64,000 bases of DNA from CAVTLG01 sp963735495 (GTDB lineage Bacteria > Chloroflexota > Ktedonobacteria > Ktedonobacterales > Ktedonobacteraceae). Location: contig CAVTLG010000002.1 of the NCBI GenBank assembly GCA_963735495.1, positions 682,001-746,000 of the forward strand, read 5' to 3'. Under the pieces are notes generated by a model. That model saw only the letters and a program-made list of their open reading frames with translations, had not been told where the DNA came from and searched no databases. Shown here one piece after another: positions 8,096 through 18,402 of the stretch. Position 1 is the first letter of the stretch. Every line of letters starts with the position of its first letter. Position numbers and translations under genes: made by a program.

Positions 8096-9787
8096 ATGCA
8101 CATGTCGCACGCTGTCAGGCTCCAGGCAATCACAGCGCGGACAGTGCTTGTACTGCTGCTATCAGGTATGGCGCTGCTCGCCACCGCCTGCGGCAGCTCG
8201 GCCCAGGTGCGACAACAAACCCAACATAGCCAGGCACATCTTGATCGCTTGCTACAGCAGGCATTGCAGATCGGTGTGCCTGTGTCTTTTTTGCAGCCGG
8301 TGCTGCGGCAAGAGCAACTCCTGAGCAGTACAAGTGTCCCCTTCAATCCTTTCAGTGACCAGTCAGCAAACGACTATTATCGTAATCTCAGCACACAGTA
8401 TGCGCAACTAGCCGTAAAATTTCAGCGTATTGTAGCGCTAAGTAAGATCCAGGTGCGCGCACAGGCGCAACAGGATGTGCATAGTTTCCAGCTCGCACTC
8501 GCGCAGAAATATCAGCATTTCCCCATACAGAGCTTTAAACGGCAACTTAGCCAGATGCAGGCAGCTATTCCGCGCGCTCAGTATCCTAAAGATTACGTTT
8601 CTATCAGCAACATGGCACACTCGGCGCTCCAGGCCCTGGCGTTACTACCAACCACGCTAGGACAAATAAGCGTGTTACACGGTGCCATTGAGAGCTTGCA
8701 AGCAGCACAGCTAGACGTAACAATGCTGCAAATGAGTTATCAACAGGATCAACAGGTGCTAGCCAGCGCTACCACGCTACCCGCATTCCAGCAATTAGCC
8801 GGTTTTATCAACGCGCAATGCTGGCAGGCGGTGACAAGCATGAGCGCGGCTATTCCCTATTCCAGCGCAGACAGGATACGCGTATTCGAGCAACAGCTCC
8901 ACTTGCTCAATGCCGCAGGGCTTGCCAGCAGTCCTTATCAGCAGAAGCTGATGGCGGATCAAGCGCTGATAAGCAAGCCCATGAGTATTCAGGATTACCA
9001 GATGTTCGTCAAGCATATAGATGCGGATATCATTGCAGCCCGTATTACCTGGTTGCGCGGCAGTTTGCTCGAACCCTTTCATCGAGATGCGGACGTCTGG
9101 GGAAGCAGTCATCTTTACTATGATACATTTAACAGGCAAAGTTATTCTCTGGACAATGGTTATCAGCTACAGGGGATTGGCTCGCTGCTAGATGCAGAAC
9201 TAGCGCAGATAAAGACGCTGCAAGACGCCGAGGACGCCACGAGTGACATAAACAATACCCTGTTTGATCTACAGATGATGGAGGCAAATGCCCAGGATAC
9301 AACACCATATAACCAGGTCCATGCTACTGATCTACATATACTGCATCATTATGGGCTGCAAAAAGGTCTGGTGCTCCTGGTTTCGCTGACAGAGCAAACG
9401 ATGCGCGTTTACCGGAATGGACAGCTCGTCCGTGCATTCCTGGTGACAACAGGTCGCCCAGAGTTGCCGTCTTTACCTGGGACCTGGCCGACGCTGAGCC
9501 GTATGTCACCCACCATCTTTAAATCGGGAGAACCCATCGGTTCACCTTACTGGTACCCCGACACGTTTATCCACTATGCTATTCTCTATCATGCAGGCGG
9601 CTACTTTGTCCACGACTCATGGTGGCGTGCCAGCTATGGTCCCGGGACACAGTTTCCCCACGCCGACGCCACGGGCAACCAGAGTTTCGCAGGCGACGGT
9701 AGCCATGGTTGTATCAATATGGAGGAAGGCGATGCAGCCTGGGTCTACGACAATACCGATTGGAATACTACCATTGTAATCTACTAA
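8096..9787 (+). CDS. L,D-transpeptidase (YkuD) lipoprotein
   Basis: The protein has 563 residues. The N-terminus has a lipoprotein signal with lipobox ATAC near residue 32, so it is probably anchored outside the membrane. Residues 35-400 are Gln-rich alpha-helix without a family I recognise. The C-terminus is a YkuD domain with catalytic motif SHGCIN (Cys about 539) and upstream His in FVHDSWW, the residues needed to cross-link peptidoglycan stems through 3-3 bonds or to attach proteins. AGAGG overlaps the ffh stop and serves ATG 8096. Large Chloroflexota genomes often carry such wall enzymes although their envelope is monoderm. Confidence 0.88.
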   Translation: MHMSHAVRLQAITARTVLVLLLSGMALLATACGSSAQVRQQTQHSQAHLDRLLQQALQIGVPVSFLQPVLRQEQLLSSTSVPFNPFSDQSANDYYRNLSTQYAQLAVKFQRIVALSKIQVRAQAQQDVHSFQLALAQKYQHFPIQSFKRQLSQMQAAIPRAQYPKDYVSISNMAHSALQALALLPTTLGQISVLHGAIESLQAAQLDVTMLQMSYQQDQQVLASATTLPAFQQLAGFINAQCWQAVTSMSAAIPYSSADRIRVFEQQLHLLNAAGLASSPYQQKLMADQALISKPMSIQDYQMFVKHIDADIIAARITWLRGSLLEPFHRDADVWGSSHLYYDTFNRQSYSLDNGYQLQGIGSLLDAELAQIKTLQDAEDATSDINNTLFDLQMMEANAQDTTPYNQVHATDLHILHHYGLQKGLVLLVSLTEQTMRVYRNGQLVRAFLVTTGRPELPSLPGTWPTLSRMSPTIFKSGEPIGSPYWYPDTFIHYAILYHAGGYFVHDSWWRASYGPGTQFPHADATGNQSFAGDGSHGCINMEEGDAAWVYDNTDWNTTIVIY

Positions 9788-9803
9788 TACACAAAGGATG
9801 ATC

Positions 9804-10016
9804 GTAACTCCTCAGGTCGGCGAGCAGAGGGGGATCGCGTAGGGACAAGCCCTTGCGGTTGTCCACGGTGGGTGCAAGACCGGATGGGCCGCCGCCAGGG
9901 ACGCCAAGACCTTTTTTCTACGTCCAAGGGAGCAGACAGGCCATCAAAAAGGTCTTGGCTCGGCCCCTACGCGAGCTTCCACGTTTCCTGAAACGTTGCC
10001 TCACCTGAGGAGTTAC
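9804..10016. mobile_element. 213-bp non-autonomous element, copy 1 (GTAACT ends)
   Basis: Ends are perfect inverted repeats GTAACTCCTCAGGT (9804-9817) and its complement (10003-10016). Inside are two more inverted repeats: TCGCGTAGGG with its complement, and CCAAGACCTTTTT with AAAAAGGTCTTGG. A related copy lies at 18891-19255. The flanks GGATGATC and GAATGGTC agree at 6 of 8 positions, as from a decayed 8-bp duplication. No coding capacity. The GTAA start and 8-bp duplication recall IS66-type ends, but this is tentative. Confidence 0.7.
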
Positions 10017-10019
10017 GAA

Positions 10020-10049
10020 TGGTCAAGAAAACGGCTGCTTTCTTGACCA
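10020..10049. terminator. 11-bp hairpin between convergent transpeptidase and AKR genes
   Basis: TGGTCAAGAAA (10020-10030) pairs with 10039-10049 over an 8-nt loop. On the plus strand a T-rich stretch (CTCTTTGTACTTTTTAC) follows, fitting termination of the ffh-transpeptidase transcript. Confidence 0.55.
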
Positions 10050-10065
10050 CTCTTTGTACTTTTTA

Positions 10066-10968
10066 CTAATTACTGCTACTGATACGATTGATAGTGTCAA
10101 ACTCTTCCTGAGAGAGTTTAATCGTCGCGCCCAATGCGTTCTCTTCCAGATGCTTCACCGAAGAAGTTCCAGGAATCGGCAACATCGTGCTGGAACGCCG
10201 CAGGAGCCAGGCAAGCGCAATCTGACTGGGTTGCGCGTTATGCTGTTTGGCAATCTGATCGAGTGGTCCGCCGGGACGCGCGAGGTCGCCAGTAGACAGA
10301 GGATTCCAGGGGATAAAGCCGATACCCTGACGCGCACAGATGTCGATCATCTCTTCGGACTGCTGAACCGTCATACGCTCGGCCTGGCGCAGCGCCAGAT
10401 TATAGTGATTCTGCACAGTCACAATCGCTACGATCTTCTGCGCACGTGCCAGTTCCTCGCTCGTCACATTTGAAAGTCCAACATGACGAATCTTCCCCTC
10501 CGACTTCATCTTCGCAATCTCACCAACTGAATCCTCGAATGGAACCCGGGGATCTGGCCGATGGAATTGATATATGTCGATACGATCAAGACGCAGACGG
10601 CGCAAACTGCCCTCCAGTGCCTCACGCAGATGCCTGGGACTACCATCCATTGGCCACTGGCCCGGCCCGGTACGCAACAACCCGCCTTTGGTGGCAATAA
10701 CCAGGCCGCGTGGATACGGATAGAGCGCTTCCGCGATAAGCGACTCACTAACCTCTGGTCCATAGGAATCAGCAGTATCAATCAGGTTAATCCCCAGTTC
10801 GAGGGCACGATGCAGAACAGCTAGAGCTTCTTGTTTATTCGCTGGCGGTCCCCAGATGCCCTCACCAGTGATACGCATGGCCCCAAATCCCAAGCGGTAA
10901 ACTGTCAGGTCCCCACCAAGAGTCAGTGTTCCACTGGCCTCCACAGGTCGCTGCACGATATTTTGCAT
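10066..10968 (-). CDS. Aldo/keto reductase
   Basis: A 300-residue NAD(P)H-dependent carbonyl reductase. ATG 10968 is chosen because AGGAG lies six bases upstream; upstream in-frame codons lack a ribosome site. The AKR catalytic tetrad is visible: Asp and Tyr in DTADSYGPEV, Lys in VIATKGGL, His in IYQFHRPDPRVPFED. The C-terminus (IPGTSSVKHLEENALGA) is the cofactor-binding loop. Similar proteins reduce a wide range of aldehydes and ketones. It is divergent from the SDR gene at 11221, so the two may share a regulatory region. Confidence 0.9.
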   Translation of the reverse strand: MQNIVQRPVEASGTLTLGGDLTVYRLGFGAMRITGEGIWGPPANKQEALAVLHRALELGINLIDTADSYGPEVSESLIAEALYPYPRGLVIATKGGLLRTGPGQWPMDGSPRHLREALEGSLRRLRLDRIDIYQFHRPDPRVPFEDSVGEIAKMKSEGKIRHVGLSNVTSEELARAQKIVAIVTVQNHYNLALRQAERMTVQQSEEMIDICARQGIGFIPWNPLSTGDLARPGGPLDQIAKQHNAQPSQIALAWLLRRSSTMLPIPGTSSVKHLEENALGATIKLSQEEFDTINRISSSN

Positions 10969-11160
10969 GATCGTCTCCTCTTTCTCTTGTTTATTTACTT
11001 TTTTCGCGCTTAGTATTTTCAACTCCATGCAGAGTTTACATGAGTCTATGCACCACAACAATGATACAGGAATATCAGGATGGTCAAAACCATGCCAGAA
11101 ACCTGCATTGTCAGGACGCGATGCTCATTGCCTCTCAATAATAACACGATCCCGGATTAG

Positions 11161-11188
11161 TTTGTGTGACGGGTAATTATGTTATACT
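11161..11188 (+). promoter_or_regulatory. Probable promoter of the SDR gene
   Basis: TTTGTG (11161-11166), 16-bp spacer, TATACT (11183-11188), 32 bp before the chosen start. Confidence 0.4.
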
Positions 11189-11220
11189 CATATATACAAA
11201 TACAAAATCAGGATAGTGTA

Positions 11221-12099
11221 ATGAGTACAAACAATACGTCCATGCAAGACAAGATCTGTCTGGTAACTGGCGCTACTTCTGGCATCGGTAAGGCCACCGC
11301 ACTGGGGTTAGCTCAACAGGGTGCAACAGTAATCATCGTAGCACGCGATATCAGCCGTGGACAGGTGGCACAACACGAGATTCAGACGAAAAGTGATAAT
11401 AGTGAGATTCACCTTCTACAGGCAGATCTGTCATCACAGGCATCTATACGACAACTCGCTGAGACCTTCCAACAACGCTACAGCCAACTCCATGTACTGA
11501 TCAATAACGCGGGCACAACACAATTGAAACGGCAAGAAACTGTGGATGGCATGGAGATGACGTTTGCCGTAAATCATCTCGCTCCGTTCCTGTTGACAAA
11601 CTTGCTCCTCGACGTGCTCAAAGCTAGCGCACCAGCACGTATTATCAATGTCGCATCTGACGCATATAAAACAGGCAGCGTTCCTTTGGATGACCTACAA
11701 ACACAGCACGATTATAATTTTTGGCGCGCATATGCCCGCTCAAAACTTGCGCTGGTGCTGTGCACTTACGAGTTGGCACGAAAGCTACAAGGAACCGGAG
11801 TCACAGCCAATTGTGTGCATCCAGGCTTTGTGGGTACAAACATGGGGAAGAATAATGTCGGACCAAAAGCTGGCAAGGTCTTAACATTCATCCTATCCCG
11901 CCTGGGAGCAAGTCCAGAAGATGGTGCGAAGACATCGCTCTATCTGGCGACGTCACCTGACGTCGAGGGCGTCACAGGTAAATATTTCGCGCGGAGCGCA
12001 CTCAGGCAGTCAACTCCACTTACCTATGATCAGACACTCCAACGCCAGATCTGGACTGAAAGCGCACGGTTGGTGAACTTAACAGCCGGGCTATCCTGA
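11221..12099 (+). CDS. Short-chain dehydrogenase/reductase (retinol dehydrogenase-like)
   Basis: The protein has 292 residues from ATG 11221; an upstream ATG at 11179 overlaps the likely -10 box and so is not used. It shows the classical SDR marks: TGATSGIG dinucleotide-binding loop near residue 18, NNAG near residue 100, and catalytic YARSK, with the downstream CVHPGFVGTNM segment typical of the retinol dehydrogenase/WW-oxidoreductase branch. Substrate unknown. It is divergently placed to the aldo/keto reductase, another carbonyl reductase. Confidence 0.88.
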   Translation: MSTNNTSMQDKICLVTGATSGIGKATALGLAQQGATVIIVARDISRGQVAQHEIQTKSDNSEIHLLQADLSSQASIRQLAETFQQRYSQLHVLINNAGTTQLKRQETVDGMEMTFAVNHLAPFLLTNLLLDVLKASAPARIINVASDAYKTGSVPLDDLQTQHDYNFWRAYARSKLALVLCTYELARKLQGTGVTANCVHPGFVGTNMGKNNVGPKAGKVLTFILSRLGASPEDGAKTSLYLATSPDVEGVTGKYFARSALRQSTPLTYDQTLQRQIWTESARLVNLTAGLS

Positions 12100-12250
12100 C
12101 CACAAAACGGACGCAAGTGCATGTGTTATAATGCTCTTAGAGATCCTCAGGACCATGCATTGCCATTGGCAAGCATAGATCTGTGTCCTGCCAGAGTGTT
12201 GTATATCCACTTACAAGCAAGCATGGGCACGAACAAAATGGAGCCTGACA

Positions 12251-13321
12251 ATGCGCCTGACAGCGGCAAAGCAGATACCGGCGAAAGTACAAAAGCGCAC
12301 GGATACGCATCAACTCGGCACACCGCGTATTCTCTACGAGCCTGCCAATACGTCGCGCGTGTACCTCTTTATCGGGCCGCTGGCAATCATCATCGGCATA
12401 TTGATTATAGGTGCCTACTATCTCCTCTACAACGAAACTTTTAGCTGGTGGCCCATAGCACAGGCCTATTTCGTCCAACTTATCGGTATAGCCTGGCTCT
12501 GTGTAGGTCTATGGGTTACCTTGCCAGCCATTATTGCACCGAAAACCCGCATCTTTCTGTGCCCAAAAGGGCTTGTTTACCGCAAGCGCCAGATGACGGT
12601 TATTCGTTGGGATGCCATCGACGAGTTCTGGCGGACGATCAGCCTGGACAGGCGAACCGGTACAACCTGTACATACGTGATCCGCCGCAACGATGGAAAA
12701 GTCTTTGACCTCAAGCCGGATTTGCCCTACGTTGATCGCCTGGCCGGTTTTATAGAGCGCGAAGTTACCCGCCAATTGCTGCCACGCACGATTGCAGCTT
12801 ACAATAATGGAGCTGCACTGGATTTTGCAGATATCCGTGTTACATCTACAGGAATCACCACCCAACACGACCACAACCATCTTGTATGGGCTGCAATAGC
12901 GAGCATCAGCACCGACGAAACAACTCTCAGCATCCGTCGCAAAAATGATACCTGGGACTGGGCGACCCTCAGCATCTCAGGCATACCCAATGTAGGTGTC
13001 CTCAAAGGACTGGTGACACATATCATTGATAAACCAGTGCTTGCACCACAGATTTTAGCCTATGACGCCGGTTTTCCCGTCTTTCTGGGCAGCTTGCTCA
13101 TAAGTAAGACAGGAGTAAGCATCAATAGCAGCGAGGAGCTACTGCCCTGGAGCGAGATTGCCAGCTTCGGCATCGGAGCCAGTGAAGTGATTATCCGCAG
13201 AAAAGGCCAGGTGAGAGAGTGGCATACGCTACCGCTGTGGATGATTTCTGACATCGCGGCACTCAAAACATTGCTCGACCATATTTTGTACGAGCAGGAA
13301 TTTAATGACGCGGATCTCTGA
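12251..13321 (+). CDS. Membrane protein with two N-terminal TM helices and PH-like repeats
   Basis: The protein has 356 residues; GGAG lies seven bases before ATG 12251. Two adjacent hydrophobic segments (about 40-62 and 75-97) precede a soluble, mostly beta region. The phrase GLVYRKRQMTVIRWDAIDEFWR and the later GVSINSSEELLPWSEIASFGIG look like repeated strands of a PH-like or DUF6585-like fold, which in Ktedonobacteria is common in uncharacterised membrane proteins. I cannot assign a function. It is tail-to-tail with the MFS gene. Confidence 0.6.
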   Translation: MRLTAAKQIPAKVQKRTDTHQLGTPRILYEPANTSRVYLFIGPLAIIIGILIIGAYYLLYNETFSWWPIAQAYFVQLIGIAWLCVGLWVTLPAIIAPKTRIFLCPKGLVYRKRQMTVIRWDAIDEFWRTISLDRRTGTTCTYVIRRNDGKVFDLKPDLPYVDRLAGFIEREVTRQLLPRTIAAYNNGAALDFADIRVTSTGITTQHDHNHLVWAAIASISTDETTLSIRRKNDTWDWATLSISGIPNVGVLKGLVTHIIDKPVLAPQILAYDAGFPVFLGSLLISKTGVSINSSEELLPWSEIASFGIGASEVIIRRKGQVREWHTLPLWMISDIAALKTLLDHILYEQEFNDADL

Positions 13322-13372
13322 TCTGCTAGCAAAAATAGTCGCGCAGGCTACTCACAGTAAAAAGCGATCAAC

Positions 13373-14917
13373 TCACTTCTGCGCTGCATGCGCGGCATTT
13401 CTGCCTTCGTCGCCACGTACAAGCGAGGCCAAAATACCAACAGCAGCCACAGCGGCACAGACCAGGAAGGTAATATGAAAGGCGTATACAAACGTCTGCT
13501 GTAAAGCGGCAACCTGATCACTGGCAGGATGTTGTGTAGATAAGATCAAGCCAGCCGTAGCACCACCAAAAGCGGTAAAGACAGCACCAGATAGAGCGAT
13601 GCTTAAGCTTTGCCCCATCACGCGTCCCGTAGCCAGGAAACCAGAGGCGCTCCCTTGCAACTCGCGTGGCGCAGAACCTAACAGAGCGCTGTTATTGGGA
13701 GACTGGAAGATAGCCTGACCAACCCCGGTGAATAATAAGGGCCAGATGATCGCAAAGATCGAGCTGTGTGCGTTCAACTGGCTGATAAATACCAGCCCAA
13801 TACACGCAATTGCCATGCCAGCAGCCGCCAGCCAGCGTGTGCCAATACGATCAGCCAACGCACCACTGATAGGCGCAATCACGGCAATAGCTAGAGGCAA
13901 CGGAGTAAGCAAAAGGCCAGCCTCTTGCGTAGGAAATTGACGGAGTTCCTCCAGATAAAATGGCAGCATAAAGCTCACAGCGAAAAGAGCGAGAAAGCTT
14001 AATATCAGACTCAAAATTGATGAGGTGAAGACACGACGCTTCAATAAGGATAATACAATGATCGGATTAGGGACGCGCATTTCCACAAAAGGCAGAGCTA
14101 GCATAGCCACAATACCAACGATAAACAGTGTAAGAATGACTACCGAGGTCCAACCCAACTCCTCCCCAAAGGAGAGCGCAGCCGTGATGCAAGCCAGCCC
14201 AACAGCTAACAGCAATGCACCCTGCGGATCAAAGCGTCCTGGATTGCGTCGCATACGCTCAGTCAGTATCCGCAAAGTAGCAATGACGCCGAGAATACCC
14301 AGAGGAACATTTACATAAAAGATCCAGCGCCAGGAGAAATAAGCGGTGATGAATCCACCAAGCGTCGGACCAACACTGACACCGAGCGCGACGATGACGG
14401 CATTCAAACCAAGAGCACGGCCACGCTCATTAGCAGGAAATGCATTGGTCAGCATAGCCGGGCTGACAGCCATAATCAGGGCACCACCCAATCCCTGCAA
14501 GGCACGCGAGGCAATCAAAACACCCAGGCTGGGAGCAGCACCACAGATCGCAGAACCACCGGTAAAGACAATCAAGCCAGCCGTCCATACAACCTTGCGC
14601 CCAACCATATCCGCCAGGCGTCCAGCCGTCAGCAAGATAGCAGCAGTCGCGACGAGATAGGCAATAATCACCCATTCGACAGCTCCGCTCAAAGGCACAC
14701 CAAAGTAGCTAGCAATGGCAGGCAAACTGATATTGACAATCGACGAATCAAGAGTAGCCATGAAGACCCCAATCGCCACAATCACCATGGTTGGCCATTT
14801 GCCCGCACGTTCCCTGTTCTCTTCCTGCTGCCCGGCATTTGGAGCAGTTGGCTGCCGTCTTTGATCCCGGGCTATATTCGTGGTCGATGACTGTAATTGT
14901 TGTTCTGGTTGTTCCAT
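13373..14917 (-). CDS. MFS multidrug transporter, DHA2 (14-TM) family
   Basis: The 514 residues hold about 14 predicted membrane helices, the size and layout of EmrB/QacA proton antiporters. Motif A-like GRLADMVGRKVVW follows helix 2, and motif C-like GVSVGPTLGGFITAYFSWRWIF is in helix 5, marking an exporter. The N-terminal 40 residues are hydrophilic and Gln-rich. Substrate unknown. TauE and the C39 exporter follow upstream on the same strand, but gaps of 157 and 113 bp suggest separate transcription. Confidence 0.88.
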   Translation of the reverse strand: MEQPEQQLQSSTTNIARDQRRQPTAPNAGQQEENRERAGKWPTMVIVAIGVFMATLDSSIVNISLPAIASYFGVPLSGAVEWVIIAYLVATAAILLTAGRLADMVGRKVVWTAGLIVFTGGSAICGAAPSLGVLIASRALQGLGGALIMAVSPAMLTNAFPANERGRALGLNAVIVALGVSVGPTLGGFITAYFSWRWIFYVNVPLGILGVIATLRILTERMRRNPGRFDPQGALLLAVGLACITAALSFGEELGWTSVVILTLFIVGIVAMLALPFVEMRVPNPIIVLSLLKRRVFTSSILSLILSFLALFAVSFMLPFYLEELRQFPTQEAGLLLTPLPLAIAVIAPISGALADRIGTRWLAAAGMAIACIGLVFISQLNAHSSIFAIIWPLLFTGVGQAIFQSPNNSALLGSAPRELQGSASGFLATGRVMGQSLSIALSGAVFTAFGGATAGLILSTQHPASDQVAALQQTFVYAFHITFLVCAAVAAVGILASLVRGDEGRNAAHAAQK

Positions 14918-15074
14918 GTCACATCCATTACATTTAAGGACGAACTCGTGTATACAGCTCTATACACAAATATTTGCTACAGGCAGATTAGCAGTCAGCA
15001 TGACCAGGAAGTGCACGCAGAAAGTACTTGCAGTCCACACATACTGCTCTTCTCAAACGCATGCTCAGCAGCTC

Positions 15075-15848
15075 CTAACCATATACTACAAAGAAGTAGA
15101 TTGTCAGAGTACAACCAACGACAATCACAAACAGACGAATCCACTTCTGATCAATTTTACGTGCATAGTAGGCCCCACCATACCCACCGATAATTGCACC
15201 AACGATCATTAAAAGCGCCTGCGGCCACACAATTTTGCCTGTAACGATAAAGACAATCACAGCCACACCATTAATACAGCTTGCCAATACCGTCTTCAAA
15301 GCATTCATAGCATGGATATCATCCATACCCATCAACGCCAGGGTTGCCAGCATTAAGATACCAATGCCCCCACCAAAATAGCCTCCATACGTGGAAATGA
15401 TGAGTTGAGCAAGAGCAATCACTATAAATACGGGCGGTGATAAACGTACTTTCCCGCTGCTATACCTGCGCAAGCGCGTGGTAACAGGCCCACTAAAGGC
15501 AAAAAGCAGCGTTGCGAGCAAGAGCAAATACGGGAGCAGATGCACAAAAGTTGACTGCGAGGTCTTAATTAAGAGTATCGCTCCAAGAATACCACCAATC
15601 AGGCTGGTACCAACAAGTAAAATTACGAGGCCACGCTGCTGCTCGGCCAGCTCCCGGCGATAGGCTCCCACACTCGCCACTGAACCGGGCCAGAGAGCAA
15701 TCGTACTGGTAGTATTGGCCTGGATAGGCAGCATACCTGTAAAGATCAACGATGGAACGGTAAAGAAACTTCCACCGCCGGCCACCGCATTCAGCGTCCC
15801 GCCAAGCACAGAAGAGACAAAGAGCAGTAGAATTTGTGGGAATGTCAT
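15075..15848 (-). CDS. TauE/SafE family anion exporter
   Basis: A 257-residue membrane protein with about eight helices. It begins with a TauE-type first helix (FVSSVLGGTLNAVAGGGSFFTVPSLIFTG) and has the second family repeat YGGYFGGGIGILMLATLALMGMDDIHAMNALKTVL in the middle. Family members move sulfite, sulfoacetate or other small organosulfur anions. ATG 15848 is preceded by AGGGG at nine bases. No sulfur genes are nearby, so the substrate is open. Confidence 0.85.
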   Translation of the reverse strand: MTFPQILLLFVSSVLGGTLNAVAGGGSFFTVPSLIFTGMLPIQANTTSTIALWPGSVASVGAYRRELAEQQRGLVILLVGTSLIGGILGAILLIKTSQSTFVHLLPYLLLLATLLFAFSGPVTTRLRRYSSGKVRLSPPVFIVIALAQLIISTYGGYFGGGIGILMLATLALMGMDDIHAMNALKTVLASCINGVAVIVFIVTGKIVWPQALLMIVGAIIGGYGGAYYARKIDQKWIRLFVIVVGCTLTIYFFVVYG

Positions 15849-15961
15849 GAATGAAACCCCTGATCGTTGTTGCTACATTTATTATAGTGTTGATTATACC
15901 CTCTGCAACTGACAAGAAGCTACCTCCAACATCCCAATCAATATGGACAGAGAAATTCTTT

Positions 15962-18346
15962 TTAATCAGCGACGAGTTGATTTTGCATCAGATGAGCGTA
16001 ATAGCCACACAGAGCCAGGAGTTGCTGGTGTGTGCCGCGTTCCACTATCTTCCCTTGATCGAGGACAAGAATAACGTCGGCATGCTCTATAGTACTGAGG
16101 CGGTGCGCAATTATAATCTGGGTACAGGCAAGCGTTCTCAAGTTTTGCTCGATAATACGCTCTGTAACAACGTCGAGAGCACTGGTCGCCTCGTCGAGCA
16201 GAAGTATAGCTGGTGCGTGCACCAGGGCACGAGCAATGGCCAGGCGCTGGCGTTGTCCACCCGACAATGCGTTACCACCCTCGGCGACAAACGTTTCATA
16301 CCCCATTGGCATATCCATGATATCGTCATGCAATGCAGCGAGTTGAGCCGCCTGCATAATCCTTTCCATAGTGACCGCAGCAGCATGAAAAGCGATGTTT
16401 TGGCGCAATGAGCCACTGAAGATCCGCGCATCTTGCATGACTGTTCCAAACTGAGCACGTACAGCTTGATAATCTAAACGCCGCAGCGGAATACCGTCAT
16501 AGCTGATACTACCCTCCGTAGGGAGACAGAGACCCAACAATAGTTTGCCCAGGGTGGTTTTGCCTGATCCCGTGCGTCCTACCAGAGCAACTTTCTGACC
16601 AGGTTCGACGTGCAACACGATATCTGTTAACACAACCGGTGAGTGCGCATCATATTGAAAACTAACGTGATCAAGCGCAATACGACCAGTAAGACGAGGT
16701 GGCTGTCGGATACATCGCACATCCTGCTCTGGTTCAGCCGTCAGCACGTCAGCAATACGATCCAGGTGAGACTGCACAAGCTGGAGCTGCATAGCGCTCT
16801 CGACCAACGATGAGAGTGGTGCCAGGAAGATACCGGCCAGCGCATTCAGGGCCAGCATCACTCCCAGTTGCATGCTTCCATTCAGTACGGCCTCCGCACC
16901 AATCAAGAGAAAAACCAGCGGCGACAGTGAACTCAAAGTAGCAATAAAAGCAGCAATAGCCGACGAGAAATAACTGCGACGCCGCGAGATATTCAATTGA
17001 TTGAAAAATAAGTTTGACCAGCGCTGAAAAGCCCGCTGCTCCGCTCCGGCAGCTTTCAGCGTTTCTATACCGGCCAACATCTCTGCCACATAGCCCTGAG
17101 ATGTCCCCTCAGCCTCTAACTCACGACTGGCGAGTCGACGCATAGGAGCATTCGTCACGAGCAATACCGTGATCTGAAGCAATCCAGCAAACATGACAAT
17201 AAGACCAAAAACCAGTGATTGCTGCAATAAAATACAGAGGTAGATAACCACAAGACTGCCATCCAACAGGGTCGAGACGAGCTGGGAACTTACAAGGTCC
17301 CGAATCACCTCGTTACTGGCAACGCGTGTTAATATATCCCCACTAGAACGCTGCTGAAAGAAGCTGGTCGGTAATTGTAGCATATGTTCAAAGAAGTTCG
17401 ATGAGATGGCAATATCGATGCGATTTTGCAAATAGACCAGTAGTGCTGTCCGTAGTAGCATAATAAAGAGTTGAGCAAGCAGTAAAATAAGCATACCCAG
17501 TCCTAAAATGGGCAAGAGTGACCGCATACCAAAGGGAATGATGTGATCCACGACAAACGCGGTCAGCAGAGGGAAGGATAGAGCACATACTTGTAGCAAC
17601 AAAGAGGCAACGATGATTTGTAAAAAGCGCCAGGGTGCCTGTTTAACATACAGCTTGATGTACGACCATAAAGTGATGCGTGACGTCGTTGTGCGGCGCA
17701 CAAACTGCACACCCGGTTCGAGCATAATCACCACGCCGGTGAAGCCTGCACCAAACTCTTCAGCAGTCAAACGCCTGCGCCCTACAGCAGGATCGACAAC
17801 ATCTATCCAGCGCGACGACCAGTGCTCGACAACGATAAAATGGTTGAATTCCCAATGGATAATTGCAGGTAAAGCGACAAAGCGCAAATCGTCGTCTTGT
17901 AGCGAAATTGCGCGCACACGCAGACCATAATTACGCGCCGCCTGCGCAATATCACGTGCCGAGAGTCCGTCTCGGCCAATGTTACAATGATCACAGATTT
18001 CTGAAATGCTGATCTTATGCCCATAATAGCTGAGGATCATGGCTAAACAGGCAGCCCCACATTCAACGACAGACATCTGTAAGAGTACCGGAACCTGATG
18101 ATGCAGCCATTCCTGTATGCACAGCACAGTGTTTTGCCAGTAGGAATATTTTGGCACCTGTCCCCGCGTAGGCTTCATCTCCTCGCTACGCGTATGGGCT
18201 GACCGTTCATGACACTTACGGAAGAGAAACCACACATAAGGGAAAAACGCAGGAGAGATAAAACGCGGCAATATATCTTTTTCCTGTCGCAATTTATATT
18301 GCTTTAACGCTTGCTCACGAAAAAGTGGACGCCGAGAAGGCCCCAT
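15962..18346 (-). CDS. Peptidase C39-containing ABC exporter (PCAT) for a leader peptide
   Basis: A 794-residue bifunctional exporter that should cut a leader peptide and move the core out of the cell. After a basic N-terminal extension of about 80 residues comes a C39 cysteine protease domain: oxyanion Gln90, catalytic Cys96 in ECGAACLAM, His169 in FNHFIVVEH and Asp185 in VVDPAVGRR. Six TM helices follow (about 230-510) and a complete ATPase with Walker A GRTGSGKTT, signature LSGGQRQRLAIARAL, Walker B ILLLDEATSALD and switch His. ATG 18346 is used because AAAGGTGG is five bases upstream. The gene immediately upstream encodes a peptide with the double-Gly/Gly-Ala leader such proteases cut, so the two form one system. 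All catalytic residues appear intact. Confidence 0.93.
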   Translation of the reverse strand: MGPSRRPLFREQALKQYKLRQEKDILPRFISPAFFPYVWFLFRKCHERSAHTRSEEMKPTRGQVPKYSYWQNTVLCIQEWLHHQVPVLLQMSVVECGAACLAMILSYYGHKISISEICDHCNIGRDGLSARDIAQAARNYGLRVRAISLQDDDLRFVALPAIIHWEFNHFIVVEHWSSRWIDVVDPAVGRRRLTAEEFGAGFTGVVIMLEPGVQFVRRTTTSRITLWSYIKLYVKQAPWRFLQIIVASLLLQVCALSFPLLTAFVVDHIIPFGMRSLLPILGLGMLILLLAQLFIMLLRTALLVYLQNRIDIAISSNFFEHMLQLPTSFFQQRSSGDILTRVASNEVIRDLVSSQLVSTLLDGSLVVIYLCILLQQSLVFGLIVMFAGLLQITVLLVTNAPMRRLASRELEAEGTSQGYVAEMLAGIETLKAAGAEQRAFQRWSNLFFNQLNISRRRSYFSSAIAAFIATLSSLSPLVFLLIGAEAVLNGSMQLGVMLALNALAGIFLAPLSSLVESAMQLQLVQSHLDRIADVLTAEPEQDVRCIRQPPRLTGRIALDHVSFQYDAHSPVVLTDIVLHVEPGQKVALVGRTGSGKTTLGKLLLGLCLPTEGSISYDGIPLRRLDYQAVRAQFGTVMQDARIFSGSLRQNIAFHAAAVTMERIMQAAQLAALHDDIMDMPMGYETFVAEGGNALSGGQRQRLAIARALVHAPAILLLDEATSALDVVTERIIEQNLRTLACTQIIIAHRLSTIEHADVILVLDQGKIVERGTHQQLLALCGYYAHLMQNQLVAD

Positions 18347-18402
18347 ATTTACCACCTTTGCAGATACAAATCACGCCGTTAAGAAAAAGAGGCCGGGATG
18401 AT